A stretch of 64,000 bases of DNA from Streptomyces qinzhouensis (lineage in GTDB: Bacteria > Actinomycetota > Actinomycetes > Streptomycetales > Streptomycetaceae), in assembly GCF_007856155.1 (NCBI RefSeq), contig NZ_CP042266.1, positions 1,240,001 through 1,304,000 of the forward strand, in the 5' to 3' direction. Of this stretch, positions 1-8,570 are shown in pieces. The number at the start of each line of letters is the position of its first letter. The stretch's first letter is position 1. The position numbers were made by a program, and so were the translations under genes. The notes beneath the pieces are model-generated. The model was not told the origin of the DNA. It made no database searches and worked only from the letters and a program-made list of their open reading frames with translations.

Positions 1-745
1 TGGCATCGCCGATGATCACATGCAGCCGACGGTACTTCTCGGCGTCGGAGTGCGGTTCGTCGCGGGTATTGATGATGGGCCGCTTGAGGGTGGTCTCCAG
101 CCCGACCTCGACCTCGAAGTAGTCGGCGCGCTGACTGATCTGGAAACCGTTGTCGTGGCCGTCCTGGCCGATGCCGACCCGACCGGCGCCGGTGACCACC
201 TGACGGCAGACGAAGAACGGCGTCAGATGGCGCACGATGTCCGAGAAGGGGGTCTCCCGCTTCATCAGATAGTTCTCGTGGGTGCCGTAGGACGCGCCCT
301 TGTTGTCGGTGTTGTTCTTGTAGAGGTGGATCGGCTGGGCGCCGGGGAGCAGTGCGGCCCGCTCGGCCGCCGCCGCCATGATCCGCTCGCCCGCCTTGTC
401 CCACAGGACGGCGTCCCTCGGATTGGTGACCTCGGGAGAGCTGTATTCGGGGTGGGCGTGGTCGACGTAGAGCCGGGCGCCGTTGGTGAGGATCACATTC
501 GCCAGCCCGATGTCCTCGTCCGTGAGCTGGCTGGAGTCGGCGGCCTCGCGGGCGAGGTCGAAGCCGCGGGCGTCCCGCAGCGGATTCTCCTCCTCGAAGT
601 CCCAGCGGGCGCGCCGCGCCCGGTGCATCGCCGCCGCGTAGGCGTTGACGATCTGGGACGAGGTGAGCATGGCATTGGCGTTCGGATGCCCCGGGACGGA
701 GATTCCGTACTCCGTCTCGATGCCCATTACTCGCCGTACGGTCAT
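1..745 (-). CDS. dop: Depupylase/Pup deamidase Dop (3' end beyond window)
   Basis: Dop deamidates the C-terminal glutamine of Pup and removes Pup from substrates of the actinobacterial proteasome. The visible part is residues 1-248, which is the N-terminal half; the C-terminal half lies beyond base 1. The start ATG at 745 has a strong AAGGAGG five bases upstream. The ligase-like metal-binding motif GIETEYG is at residues 8-14, the conserved aspartate of YVDHAHPEY is residue 95, and the flexible Dop loop with [13 protein letters not shown] follows near residue 160. Asp95 matches the catalytic aspartate described for mycobacterial Dop. PafA is the closest paralogue, but the Dop loop and the position next to arc favour Dop. 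The gene lies downstream of arc on the same strand, separated by a strong hairpin. Confidence 0.95.
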   Translation of the reverse strand, partial: MTVRRVMGIETEYGISVPGHPNANAMLTSSQIVNAYAAAMHRARRARWDFEEENPLRDARGFDLAREAADSSQLTDEDIGLANVILTNGARLYVDHAHPEYSSPEVTNPRDAVLWDKAGERIMAAAAERAALLPGAQPIHLYKNNTDNKGASYGTHENYLMKRETPFSDIVRHLTPFFVCRQVVTGAGRVGIGQDGHDNGFQISQRADYFEVEVGLETTLKRPIINTRDEPHSDAEKYRRLHVIIGDA

Positions 746-932
746 GCGGTCCTCCTTGCCCGGCGGCGTTCCCGTCCGGGAACGGCGCTCAAGTACCGCT
801 GGTGCTCCGGTGCGCATGCGGTGCCCGACCCCGCACGCCGCGACCCGGCGGTACCGATGAGCCTAGAACGCCTCCGCGCCGGCGGGGAGATCATTCTCAT
901 CATGGGTGGATACGGCCGGGGCGGCCGGAAAC

Positions 933-977
933 GACACCGGCTGCGGATGCCCGGCCCGGGCATCCACAGCCGGTGTC
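933..977 (-). terminator. Hairpin after arc
   Basis: An inverted repeat pairs bases 933-952 with 958-977. Nineteen of twenty pairs match, with one C-A mismatch and a five-base loop. It begins six bases after the arc stop codon. There is no U-tract, which is normal for Streptomyces. It probably ends arc transcription before dop. Confidence 0.75.
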
Positions 978-982
978 CGCTG

Positions 983-2749
983 TCACAGGTACTGGCCGGT
1001 GTTCGCGACCGTGTCGATGGAGCGGCCGGTGTCCGCGCCCTGCTTCCCGGTGACGAGCGTCCGGATGAATACGATCCGTTCGCCCTTCTTTCCGGAGATA
1101 CGGGCCCAGTCGTCCGGGTTGGTGGTGTTGGGCAGGTCCTCGTTCTCCTTGAACTCGTCCACGCAGGCCTGGAGGAGATGGGCGACCCGCAGACCCTTCT
1201 GGTTGTGGTCGAGGAAGGCCTTGATCGCCATTTTCTTGGCCCGGTCGACGATGTTCTGGATCATCGCGCCGGAGTTGAAGTCCTTGAAGTAGAGGACTTC
1301 CTTGTCACCGTTGGCGTAGGTGACCTCCAGGAAGCGGTTCTCCTCGGACTCCGCGTACATCTGCTCGACCACGGACTGGATCATCGCCTGTGCCGCGGCT
1401 TCCTTGGAGCCGTTGTGCTCGCCGAGGTCGTCGGCGTGCAGCGGCAGCGAGGCCGTGAGGTACTTGGCGAAGATGTCCCGGGCCGCCTCCGCGTCCGGAC
1501 GCTCGATTTTGATCTTCACATCGAGCCGGCCGGGCCGCAGGATCGCGGGGTCGATCATGTCCTCGCGGTTGGAGGCGCCGATCACGATCACGTTCTCCAG
1601 GCCCTCGACGCCGTCGATCTCGGCGAGGAGCTGGGGGACGATGGTGTTCTCGACGTCGGAGCTGACCCCGGAGCCGCGGGTGCGGAAGAGCGACTCCATC
1701 TCATCGAAGAAGACGATCACCGGGGTGCCCTCGGATGCCTTCTCCCGGGCCCGCTGGAAGACCAGCCGGATATGGCGTTCGGTCTCGCCGACGTACTTGT
1801 TGAGCAGCTCGGGGCCCTTGATGTTCAGGAAGTAGCTCTTGCCCGCGGGCTGCCCGGTCACCTCGGCGACCTTCTTGGCAAGGGAGTTGGCGACGGCCTT
1901 GGCGATCAGTGTCTTGCCGCAGCCGGGCGGACCGTAGAGCAGGATGCCCTTCGGCGGCCGCAGTTCGTGCTCCTTGAAGAGGTCGGGGTGGAGATACGGG
2001 AGCTCCACCGCGTCGCGGATCATCTCGATCTGGCCGCCGAGGCCGCCGATCTTGTCGTAGTCGACGTCGGGGACCTCTTCGAGGACGAGTTCCTCGACCT
2101 CGCTCTTGGGCACGACCTCGTAGACGTATCCGGAGCGCGGCTCCAGCAGCAGGGCGTCGCCGGGGCGGATGGTGGCGTCCAGCAGCGGCTCGGCGAGCCG
2201 TACCACCCGCTCCTCGTCGGTGTGCCCGACCACCAGGGCCCGCTCGCCGTCCTCCAGGATCTCCTTGAGGGTGACGATGTCCCCGGCGCGCTCGTACGCC
2301 ATGGCCTCGACCACGTTGAGCGCTTCGTTGAGCATGACCTCCTGGCCGCGCCGCAGCTGGTCGAGTTCGACGCTGGGGCTGACGTTCACCCGGAGTTTGC
2401 GGCCGCCGGTGAAGAGATCACAGGTGCCGTCCTCGTTGGCCTGGAGGAAGACACCGAAGCCGGCCGGCGGCTGGGCGAGCCGGTCGACCTCCTCCTTGAG
2501 GGCCACGATCTGATCGCGGGCCTCACGGAGCGTATTGGCGAGCCGCTCGTTCTGCGCGGACACACCGGCCAGATTGGTCTGGAGCTCGACGATCCGCTCT
2601 TCGAGAATCCTCGTATGCCGCGGAGAGTCGGCGAGCTTGCGGCGCAGGACGGCGATTTCCTGCTCGAGATAGGCAACCTGGCCGGCTGGGTCCTCGGACC
2701 CCCGCGCGGGCCGGATGCCGCGGTTGATGTCGTCGTCGTGGGCTGCCAC
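983..2749 (-). CDS. arc: Proteasomal AAA ATPase ARC (Mpa homologue)
   Basis: This is the hexameric ring ATPase that binds pupylated proteins, unfolds them and feeds them into the 20S proteasome. The product is 588 residues. An N-terminal coiled coil (about 15-75) for Pup binding is followed by the OB inter-domain and one AAA module. That module has Walker A GPPGCGKT near 272, Walker [10 protein letters not shown] near 340, and an arginine-finger region with LRPGRLD. The C-terminus ends GQYL, so it has the penultimate tyrosine that docks on the proteasome core. The GTG start at 2749 is preferred because GGAGGTGA sits six bases upstream; a TTG at 2767 lies upstream of that site. The length agrees with the family. 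A ferredoxin gene is divergent across a 264-base intergenic region. Confidence 0.97.
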   Translation of the reverse strand: MAAHDDDINRGIRPARGSEDPAGQVAYLEQEIAVLRRKLADSPRHTRILEERIVELQTNLAGVSAQNERLANTLREARDQIVALKEEVDRLAQPPAGFGVFLQANEDGTCDLFTGGRKLRVNVSPSVELDQLRRGQEVMLNEALNVVEAMAYERAGDIVTLKEILEDGERALVVGHTDEERVVRLAEPLLDATIRPGDALLLEPRSGYVYEVVPKSEVEELVLEEVPDVDYDKIGGLGGQIEMIRDAVELPYLHPDLFKEHELRPPKGILLYGPPGCGKTLIAKAVANSLAKKVAEVTGQPAGKSYFLNIKGPELLNKYVGETERHIRLVFQRAREKASEGTPVIVFFDEMESLFRTRGSGVSSDVENTIVPQLLAEIDGVEGLENVIVIGASNREDMIDPAILRPGRLDVKIKIERPDAEAARDIFAKYLTASLPLHADDLGEHNGSKEAAAQAMIQSVVEQMYAESEENRFLEVTYANGDKEVLYFKDFNSGAMIQNIVDRAKKMAIKAFLDHNQKGLRVAHLLQACVDEFKENEDLPNTTNPDDWARISGKKGERIVFIRTLVTGKQGADTGRSIDTVANTGQYL

Positions 2750-3013
2750 GGTCCTCACCTCCTCCAAGGGGAGCTGGACGCTTCCTGACCCTACCTGGGT
2801 GGGTGATGATTGAAACCCCTAGATCACAAAGACGGTCGGGGCGTGTCCGATCTTCACCCTTGCGCTCTCCCTCACGCCAGGGGAATACCCACCCAGCACC
2901 CTCCGAAAGCGGGCGGTTGTATCGTCGGGGGTGTTCAACACCCGTCGGGGCTGGCGCGACTTGCTCGCCCGGCGCCTCGCGGATCTTTCACCCACGCAGG
3001 AACGGCAGGAGAC

Positions 3014-3325
3014 ATGACCGTGCAGCACGAGGCCCCGTCCCCCGACGCAGCCGAGGCGCTGGAGGTCTGGATCGACCAGGACCTCTGCACCGGCGACGGG
3101 ATCTGCGCCCAGTACGCCCCGGACGTCTTCGAGCTGGACATCGACGGGCTGGCCTATGTGAAGAGCGCCGACGACGAGCTGCTCCAGGAGCCGGGGGCGA
3201 CGACCCCGGTGCCGCTGCCGCTGCTGCGGGACGTGGTGGACTCCGCCAAGGAGTGCCCGGGCGACTGTATTCATGTACGCCGGGTTTCGGACAGTGTCGA
3301 GGTGTACGGCCCCGACGCGGAGTAA
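3014..3325 (+). CDS. Ferredoxin, 3Fe-4S-like
   Basis: This is a 103-residue acidic soluble ferredoxin, probably a one-electron carrier for an oxidase or P450. The cluster ligands visible are CTGDGIC near residues 24-30 and CPGDC near 80-84. The missing central cysteine of the first motif suggests a 3Fe-4S rather than a 4Fe-4S cluster. An insertion between the motifs (LLQEPGATTPVPLP) lengthens it compared with minimal single-cluster ferredoxins. The ATG at 3014 has AGGAG four bases upstream. It is divergent from arc and convergent with the next gene. Ferredoxin genes commonly lie beside arc in Streptomyces; no functional link to the proteasome can be read from the sequence. Confidence 0.9.
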   Translation: MTVQHEAPSPDAAEALEVWIDQDLCTGDGICAQYAPDVFELDIDGLAYVKSADDELLQEPGATTPVPLPLLRDVVDSAKECPGDCIHVRRVSDSVEVYGPDAE

Positions 3326-3389
3326 CGATTCCTTCGCTTTCCGTCCCCCCGCTCCGGCACGGCGGAGCACAGCCGTCCGCGGCCCCGCC

Positions 3390-3968
3390 TCAGAGGACGG
3401 CGGTACCGCTCTTCTCCCCCGTGCTCTCCGGGGCGCGCAGGAATTTTCCGCCCTGCCAGCGCCAGCTGACGTCCTCGCGCCGGTCCGGGCAGCACGACGG
3501 GATCTCGGGCGACGAGTAGCCGAGCAGGGTCGCGGCGATCTTCCCTTCCCGTACGGTCAGCGCGGCGAGGGACTGTCGTTCCCCGGGCGCGACGAGGGTC
3601 GCGACGACCCGGGATCCGCCTTCCCGTGTCCGCGCAAGGACATAGATGCCCTCCGGTGAGGTCCCCGAACCCGCCGCGCAGCGGGCGGCGACCACGGTTT
3701 CGGCCCCGCCGTCGCCGTCGAGGTCCCCGGTGGCCTTCCGCGTGATCATGACGCTCGCCGTCCCGCAGTCCAGCGGGAGTACGAGGTCCGCGGGGTCGGG
3801 CGCGGGAGCTCCCGGTCCCGGCCGGGCCGCGGACGCGTTCGCGGTGGCGTCATCGGGCTGGAGCAGCCCCGCGAGGGCGACGACGGCGGCCATCGCCGCG
3901 GCCGTGGCGGCCCAGTGCACGGGACGGGTGCGGGTGTGCGCGAGGTCGGGGAGCTCCGGGTGCTGCAC
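3390..3968 (-). CDS. Membrane-anchored or secreted unknown with FG-GAP-like segment
   Basis: I do not recognise the family. From the GTG at 3968 (AGGAG eight bases upstream) the product is 192 residues. A hydrophobic segment near residues 18-38, rich in alanine and valine, is a signal anchor or uncleaved signal peptide. It is followed by a Pro/Ala linker and a globular extracytoplasmic part. GDLDGDGGAETVVAARC resembles a single FG-GAP/VCBS calcium-binding repeat. Two further cysteines occur in PSCCPDRRED, so a disulfide is possible. It is convergent with the ferredoxin gene and follows trmI across a hairpin. An in-frame upstream start would add a Pro/Arg-rich leader and has no ribosome site. 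It may be a surface or cell-wall associated protein. Confidence 0.75.
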   Translation of the reverse strand: MQHPELPDLAHTRTRPVHWAATAAAMAAVVALAGLLQPDDATANASAARPGPGAPAPDPADLVLPLDCGTASVMITRKATGDLDGDGGAETVVAARCAAGSGTSPEGIYVLARTREGGSRVVATLVAPGERQSLAALTVREGKIAATLLGYSSPEIPSCCPDRREDVSWRWQGGKFLRAPESTGEKSGTAVL

Positions 3969-4090
3969 GCGTGAGGTCTCCTGTGGCGACGGAGCCGGTA
4001 CGGGACCGGCGCGGCGGGTTCGGCGGGGCGGCGGTGGAGCCCGATCGTGCCACACGTCACAGGGGTGCGGAACGGTGGGGTCGGACGCGA

Positions 4091-4140
4091 CGGCGCCGCC
4101 GCCGGATTACCCGGTACGGGGCAACCCGGCGGCGGCGCCG
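4091..4140 (-). terminator. Perfect 15-bp hairpin after trmI
   Basis: Bases 4091-4105 and 4126-4140 form a perfect 15-bp GC-only stem with a 20-base loop, lying 18 bases past the trmI stop. It probably ends the trmI transcript before the downstream gene. Confidence 0.75.
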
Positions 4141-4158
4141 TGTCGTTGAAAGGGGGTG

Positions 4159-5121
4159 TCAGTCCGTGTCGGACGCGCTGTCTCCAGTTTCGCTGGCGTC
4201 CGTGACGTCCTTGGACTTCTTGGCGTCGGCGTCCTTGCCGCCGCCCCAGCCGGTGTAGTCCTCGCCGTAGGCGCCCTTGGCGGGCCGGCGGCGGCGCATC
4301 GGCGGTTCCACTCCGTCGGCGAGCCGGCGGGCGGTGACCAGGAAGCCGGTGTGGCCGATCATCCGGTGATCGGGCCGGACGGCGAGTCCTTCGACGTGCC
4401 AGTTGCGGATCATCGACTCCCAGGGCTGCGGCTCGGCGAAGCAGCCGATGTCCCGGAGGGCCTCGACGGTCCGGGCGAGCTGGGTGGTCGTCGCGACGTA
4501 GCAGCAGAGGATGCCGCCGGGGACGAGCGCCTTGGAGACGGCTTCCAGGCACTCCCATGGGGCGAGCATGTCCAGGACGACCCGGTCGACGTCGGTGTCC
4601 GAGAGGTTGTCCTGGAGGTCACCGACGGTGAGCTGCCAGGCGGGGTGCTCGCCGCCGAAGTAGCGCTCGACGTTCTGCCGGGCGATGTCGGCGAAGTCGG
4701 CCCGCCGCTCGTACGAGTGCAGCATGCCCTGGTCGCCGATGGCGCGCAGCAGGAATGCGCTGAGCGAGCCCGAGCCCACTCCCGCCTCGACGACGCGGGC
4801 GCCGGCGAAGATGTCGGCGAAGGCCAGGATCTGCCCCGCGTCCTTGGGGTAGACCACGGCGGCACCGCGGGGCATGGACAGGACGTAGTCGGGGAGCAGG
4901 GGGCGCAGCGCGAGATAGGCGACGTTTCCCGTGGTTCGGACCACACTGCCCTCGGGGGCGCCGATCAGCTCGTCGTGCGGGAAGGACCCCTTGTGGGTGT
5001 GGAAGTTCTTCCCGGCTTCGAGCGTGAAGGTGTAGTGGCGTCCCTTGGGATCGGTGAGCTGGACCTGGTCCCCGACCTTGAAGGGCCCGCGTCGGCGGGC
5101 GGCACCGGTCGGTTCGGACAT
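4159..5121 (-). CDS. trmI: tRNA (adenine-58-N1)-methyltransferase
   Basis: The enzyme methylates N1 of A58 in the T-loop of tRNA using S-adenosylmethionine and acts as a homotetramer. The product is 320 residues. An N-terminal beta-barrel domain (about 1-75) is followed by a Rossmann fold with the SAM motif VVEAGVGSGSL near 110. An acidic motif YERR near 137 and the catalytic-loop aspartate in VLDMLAPW near 187 also fit the family. The C-terminal 45 residues are charged and low in complexity, longer than in thermophilic homologues. Family members next to the proteasome genes are known in actinobacteria, where the mycobacterial homologue also lies beside mpa. The ATG start at 5121 fits the family N-terminus. 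Confidence 0.94.
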   Translation of the reverse strand: MSEPTGAARRRGPFKVGDQVQLTDPKGRHYTFTLEAGKNFHTHKGSFPHDELIGAPEGSVVRTTGNVAYLALRPLLPDYVLSMPRGAAVVYPKDAGQILAFADIFAGARVVEAGVGSGSLSAFLLRAIGDQGMLHSYERRADFADIARQNVERYFGGEHPAWQLTVGDLQDNLSDTDVDRVVLDMLAPWECLEAVSKALVPGGILCCYVATTTQLARTVEALRDIGCFAEPQPWESMIRNWHVEGLAVRPDHRMIGHTGFLVTARRLADGVEPPMRRRRPAKGAYGEDYTGWGGGKDADAKKSKDVTDASETGDSASDTD

Positions 5122-5425
5122 GTGACCAGCCTACCGGCCCTTGACCAGGATCATGACCATGGGCCCGATCCCGTGATGCACGGAGTGACCGGGAGGAAAC
5201 CTGCCACGACCACCCCGAGAAGACCCACCTGAGATCGGTGCGTGCGCCCTGGGGGCGATCGGTTCACTACTCGGGAGCCATCACCCCGAAAGACCGGCGA
5301 GTGAGCCGAAGGGGCGCGCCGAGTTCTGGAAGGAGAACGCGCGGAGGCCGCGAGGAACGAGCGGCCGAGCACGATCGACTGAAGAACTCGGCTAAAGCGC
5401 CCCGGAGGCGAACCGAGCCACAAAA
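5122..5425. other. Intergenic region with a nested inverted repeat
   Basis: This 304-base stretch lies between the trmI start and the M50 protease stop and has no convincing gene. Its main content is a folded element at 5311-5403. The outer arm 5311-5317 pairs with 5397-5403. A second arm, 5319-5327, pairs with 5383-5391. An inner hairpin pairs 5346-5351 with 5361-5366. On either strand it could form a branched RNA. It may be a terminator for the protease gene, a small RNA, or a dispersed repeat; I cannot tell which. Confidence 0.5.
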
Positions 5426-6676
5426 CTATCTGGTCATGGCGGCGACGAAGGCGCGTTCCACGTCCGCCGTCGAGAGCACTCCGTAGATCTCGCCGGTGTC
5501 CTCGACGACGAGGTATTCCGTTGCCGGGGTGGTCCGCAGGTGTTCGAGGAGGGATTCGCCGACGAGGTCCGCGGGGATGCGCATGCCGTCGGTGAGGTCT
5601 TGGGCGAGGCTGCCGACGGCGACCCAGGGGCGGCGGTGCTGGGGTACGCCGACGATCGCGGCTTCGCGGACGAGGGCGGTGGGGCCGCCTTGGCCGTCGA
5701 CGACGACGAGGGCGCGGGCGCCGGCTTCGTTGGCGCGTCGCAGGGCTTCGGAGAGGGGGGTGGCCGCTTCGACGGGGACGGCCCGGCGGGTGAGGGCGCG
5801 GGCGGCGAGTTCGGGGAGGTGTTCTCGCAGGCGGGCGCTGCGGAGGCTGTTTCCGGCGCCGGTCCAGATGATCGCGGCGAGGATGGCGGCCAGTAGGGCG
5901 TCGGTGACGGACTGTACGCCGCCGATTTCCTGGCCCGGGGTGCCGAGGGCGCCCGAATGGGTGAAGAGCGGGAGTCCGATGAGGACGGCGACGGCGAGGG
6001 CGCGTCCGACCCAGGCGGCGGCGACGGTGCCGCTCATGGGTTTGCCGGTGATCTTCCAGACGACGGCCCGGAGCATGCGTCCGCCGTCGAGGGGGAGGCC
6101 GGGCAGCAGGTTGAAGACGGCGACGATCAGGTTGGAGATCATCAGTCCGGCGAGCAGGACGCCGGGGACGGTGCCGGGTTCGACGGCTCGCATGCCGAGG
6201 TAGAAGACGCCGGCGAGGACGAGGGAGAGCAGGGGTCCGACGAAGGCGATGACGAATTCCCGGCCGGGGGTCTCCGACTCCTTCTCGATTTCGGAGGAGC
6301 CGCCGAAGAACTGGAGCTGGATGCGGCGCACCGGCAGTTTGTAGTGGAGCGCGGCGACGGTGTGGGCCAGTTCGTGGACGAGTACGGAGGCGTAGAAGGC
6401 GACGGCGAAGAAGAGGGAGACCAGGTAGTTGAGGCCGCCGAGCTCGGGGAGTACGCGGTTGAGCTGGTCACCGAAGACCCAGGTGATCAGGGCGGCGACG
6501 AGGAACCAGCTCGGGGCGACGTAGACGGGCACGCCGAAGGGGCGGCCCATGAGGATGCCGCCTCCGGGGCCGTCGGGGCGCTTGCGCTTTTCGTTGTCCG
6601 GGGGTGTGCCGGGGGCGCCGGACGACGCGCGTGAGCGCTCGCTGCTCGAGTCGTTCCTCGAGTCGTGGTCGTTCAC
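5426..6676 (-). CDS. M50-family site-2-type intramembrane metalloprotease with CBS domains
   Basis: This is a membrane zinc protease of the site-2 type. The product is 416 residues from the GTG at 6676, with AAGGGA upstream. The first 40 residues are charged and disordered. About six membrane segments follow. The zinc site is HELAH near residue 101 and the third ligand is in LPLDGGRM near 194, as in M50 proteases. The C-terminal third (about 300-410) contains two CBS-like repeats, which may sense adenine nucleotides. Substrates are unknown; relatives cleave membrane-bound anti-sigma factors or other membrane proteins. It is divergent from the RecB-like nuclease. A downstream ATG (residue 17) is a less likely start. 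Confidence 0.92.
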   Translation of the reverse strand: MNDHDSRNDSSSERSRASSGAPGTPPDNEKRKRPDGPGGGILMGRPFGVPVYVAPSWFLVAALITWVFGDQLNRVLPELGGLNYLVSLFFAVAFYASVLVHELAHTVAALHYKLPVRRIQLQFFGGSSEIEKESETPGREFVIAFVGPLLSLVLAGVFYLGMRAVEPGTVPGVLLAGLMISNLIVAVFNLLPGLPLDGGRMLRAVVWKITGKPMSGTVAAAWVGRALAVAVLIGLPLFTHSGALGTPGQEIGGVQSVTDALLAAILAAIIWTGAGNSLRSARLREHLPELAARALTRRAVPVEAATPLSEALRRANEAGARALVVVDGQGGPTALVREAAIVGVPQHRRPWVAVGSLAQDLTDGMRIPADLVGESLLEHLRTTPATEYLVVEDTGEIYGVLSTADVERAFVAAMTR

Positions 6677-6823
6677 GGGGTCCCTTCGTCGCGAGATCGC
6701 CGGTGGTCCTCTGCTTCGATCGTCTCTCGCCCGATGACGTAACGCTCCGATCATGCAGTGTCCGGTCCTATGACGTCGATGGTATTGCGCTCGCTGTCAG
6801 TGGCGGGCCGTAGGGTCTGAGTC

Positions 6824-7729
6824 ATGAGTACGAGTCAGGCCGTTTCCGGGGGGCCGGCGGGTGCGGTGCCCGCGTCGCCGCCGATGTCGCTGTCGCCGTC
6901 GCGGGCGAGCGATTTCATGCAGTGCCCGTTGCTGTACCGGTTCCGGGTGATCGACAAGCTGCCGGAGAAGCCGAGTCCGGCCGCTACCCGGGGGACGCTG
7001 GTGCACGCGGTGCTGGAGCGGCTCTTCGATGTGCCCGCGGCGGAGCGGACGGCGCCGCGGGCGAAGGCGCTGGTGCCGGGGCAGTGGGACAGATTGCTGG
7101 CGGGCCGGCCGGAGCTGGGCGGGCTGTTCGCCGATGATGCGGGTGGGGAGCAGCTGGCGCGCTGGCTGGGTGAGGCGGAGGCGCTGGTCGAGCGGTGGTT
7201 CGGGTTGGAGGATCCGACCCGTCTCGAGCCGGCTGAGCGGGAGCTTTTTGTCGAGGCCGAGCTGGAGTCGGGGCTGCGGTTGCGCGGGGTGATCGACCGG
7301 GTGGATGTGGCGCCGACGGGTGAGGTGCGGATCGTCGACTACAAGACGGGAAAGGCGCCGCGGCCGGAGTACGGGGAGGGGGCGCTCTTCCAGATGAAGT
7401 TCTACGCGCTGGTGGTCTGGAAGCTGAAGAAGGTGTTGCCGCGCCGGCTGCAACTCGTCTATCTCGGCAGTGGTGATGTGATCACGTACGACCCGGTGCC
7501 GGCGGATCTGGAGCGGGTGGAGCGGAAGCTGCTGACGTTGTGGGAGGCGATCAGGGCGGCGACCGAGACGGGTGAGTGGCGGCCGCGGCCGACGAAGCTC
7601 TGCGGCTGGTGCGATCATCAGGCGTTCTGTCCGGAGTTCGGTGGTACTCCTCCGGTTTATCCGCTGAGCGTTTCCCCCGTGGCGGCCGCCGACGGCTCGC
7701 AGGGCAGAATGGGCTCCGACCGAGTGTGA
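6824..7729 (+). CDS. RecB-family PD-(D/E)XK nuclease with four Fe-S-type cysteines
   Basis: This is a 301-residue single-domain nuclease resembling the C-terminal domain of RecB/AddB and Cas4. Catalytic residues are in IVDYKTGKA near 170-178. Cys34 (FMQCPLLYRF) and the C-terminal Cys260, Cys263 and Cys269 (CGWCDHQAFC) match the split four-cysteine arrangement that holds a 4Fe-4S cluster in AddB and Cas4. The ATG at 6824 has only a weak ribosome site. It precedes a response-regulator gene by nine bases, so the two may be cotranscribed. No Cas genes or CRISPR repeats are nearby, so a general DNA-repair role is more likely than spacer acquisition. Confidence 0.88.
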   Translation: MSTSQAVSGGPAGAVPASPPMSLSPSRASDFMQCPLLYRFRVIDKLPEKPSPAATRGTLVHAVLERLFDVPAAERTAPRAKALVPGQWDRLLAGRPELGGLFADDAGGEQLARWLGEAEALVERWFGLEDPTRLEPAERELFVEAELESGLRLRGVIDRVDVAPTGEVRIVDYKTGKAPRPEYGEGALFQMKFYALVVWKLKKVLPRRLQLVYLGSGDVITYDPVPADLERVERKLLTLWEAIRAATETGEWRPRPTKLCGWCDHQAFCPEFGGTPPVYPLSVSPVAAADGSQGRMGSDRV

Positions 7730-7738
7730 GGAGTTTCC

Positions 7739-8410
7739 GTGGCAATCCGCGTTCTGCTGGTGGACGATCAGCCGCTGCTGCGTACCGGCTTCCGGATGAT
7801 TCTCGAGGCGGAGCAGGACATCGCGGTCGTCGGCGAGGCCGGTGACGGTCTTCAGGCGCTCGACCAGGTGAGAGCGCTCCAGCCCGATGTGGTGTTGATG
7901 GACATCCGGATGCCGCGGATGGACGGGGTGGAGGCGACCCGGCAGATCACGGGTCCGGGGCGGGACGGTCCGGCGAAGGTGCTGGTGCTGACGACCTTCG
8001 ATCTCGACGAGTATGTGGTGGAGGCGTTGCGGGCGGGGGCCAGTGGGTTTCTGCTGAAGGACGCCCCGGCGAACGAGCTGGTGCAGGCGATCCGGGTGGT
8101 CGCGGCGGGTGAGGCCATGCTGGCGCCCAGCATCACCCGACGGCTGCTGGACAAGTACGCGGGACATCTGCCTTCGGGTGAGGAGCCGCTGCCGGACACC
8201 CTGCATACGCTGACGGACCGTGAGGTGGAGGTTCTGAAGCTGGTCGCGCGGGGGCTGTCGAACGCCGAGATCGCGGCGGACCTGTTCGTCAGTGAGACGA
8301 CGGTGAAGACCCATGTGGGGCATGTGCTGACGAAGCTGGGTCTGCGGGACCGGGTCCAGGCCGCGGTGTACGCGTACGAGAGTGGTCTGGTGCGCCCGGG
8401 CGCCCAGTAG
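7739..8410 (+). CDS. NarL/LuxR-type response regulator, no adjacent kinase
   Basis: This is a 223-residue DNA-binding response regulator. The receiver domain covers about 1-125 with the acidic pair DD at 9-10, the phosphoacceptor Asp55 in LMDIRMP, and the conserved lysine in LLKDAPA near 105. The C-terminal LuxR-type helix-turn-helix starts at LTDREVEVL near 157. The GTG start at 7739 has GAG a few bases upstream. No sensor kinase lies on either side in this window, so it is an orphan here. It ends just before a pair of hairpins shared with the convergent binding-protein gene. Confidence 0.93.
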   Translation: MAIRVLLVDDQPLLRTGFRMILEAEQDIAVVGEAGDGLQALDQVRALQPDVVLMDIRMPRMDGVEATRQITGPGRDGPAKVLVLTTFDLDEYVVEALRAGASGFLLKDAPANELVQAIRVVAAGEAMLAPSITRRLLDKYAGHLPSGEEPLPDTLHTLTDREVEVLKLVARGLSNAEIAADLFVSETTVKTHVGHVLTKLGLRDRVQAAVYAYESGLVRPGAQ

Positions 8411-8440
8411 GCGCTCCCTCTGAATACCTATGAATACCTA

Positions 8441-8512
8441 CGGTGAAGCGGCGGCGGGCCGGGCCCGCCGCCGCTTCACCGTTTGCGGTGGGCCCGCCCC
8501 GAGGGGCGGGCC
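8441..8512. terminator. Two tandem hairpins between convergent genes
   Basis: Bases 8441-8460 pair perfectly with 8462-8481 (20 bp), and 8491-8500 pairs with 8503-8512. They lie between the response-regulator stop (8410) and the stop of the binding-protein gene (8571), so they probably terminate both strands. A direct repeat of ten bases (8421-8430, 8431-8440) precedes them. Confidence 0.85.
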
Positions 8513-8570
8513 TCAGGGGCTCTCTTCCGGATCTCGCCGGGCCGGCCAGATCCGGAGGAGCGGCCCGGGG

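Noticed and set aside
20..2788. A 922-residue frame antisense to dop and arc
   Set aside because: Both sense-strand genes are certain by homology. The antisense frame is a by-product of high GC at third codon positions.
6824..7729. Cas4 as an identity for the RecB-like nuclease
   Set aside because: No cas genes and no CRISPR repeats are present, and the size is larger than usual Cas4. A repair nuclease is more likely.
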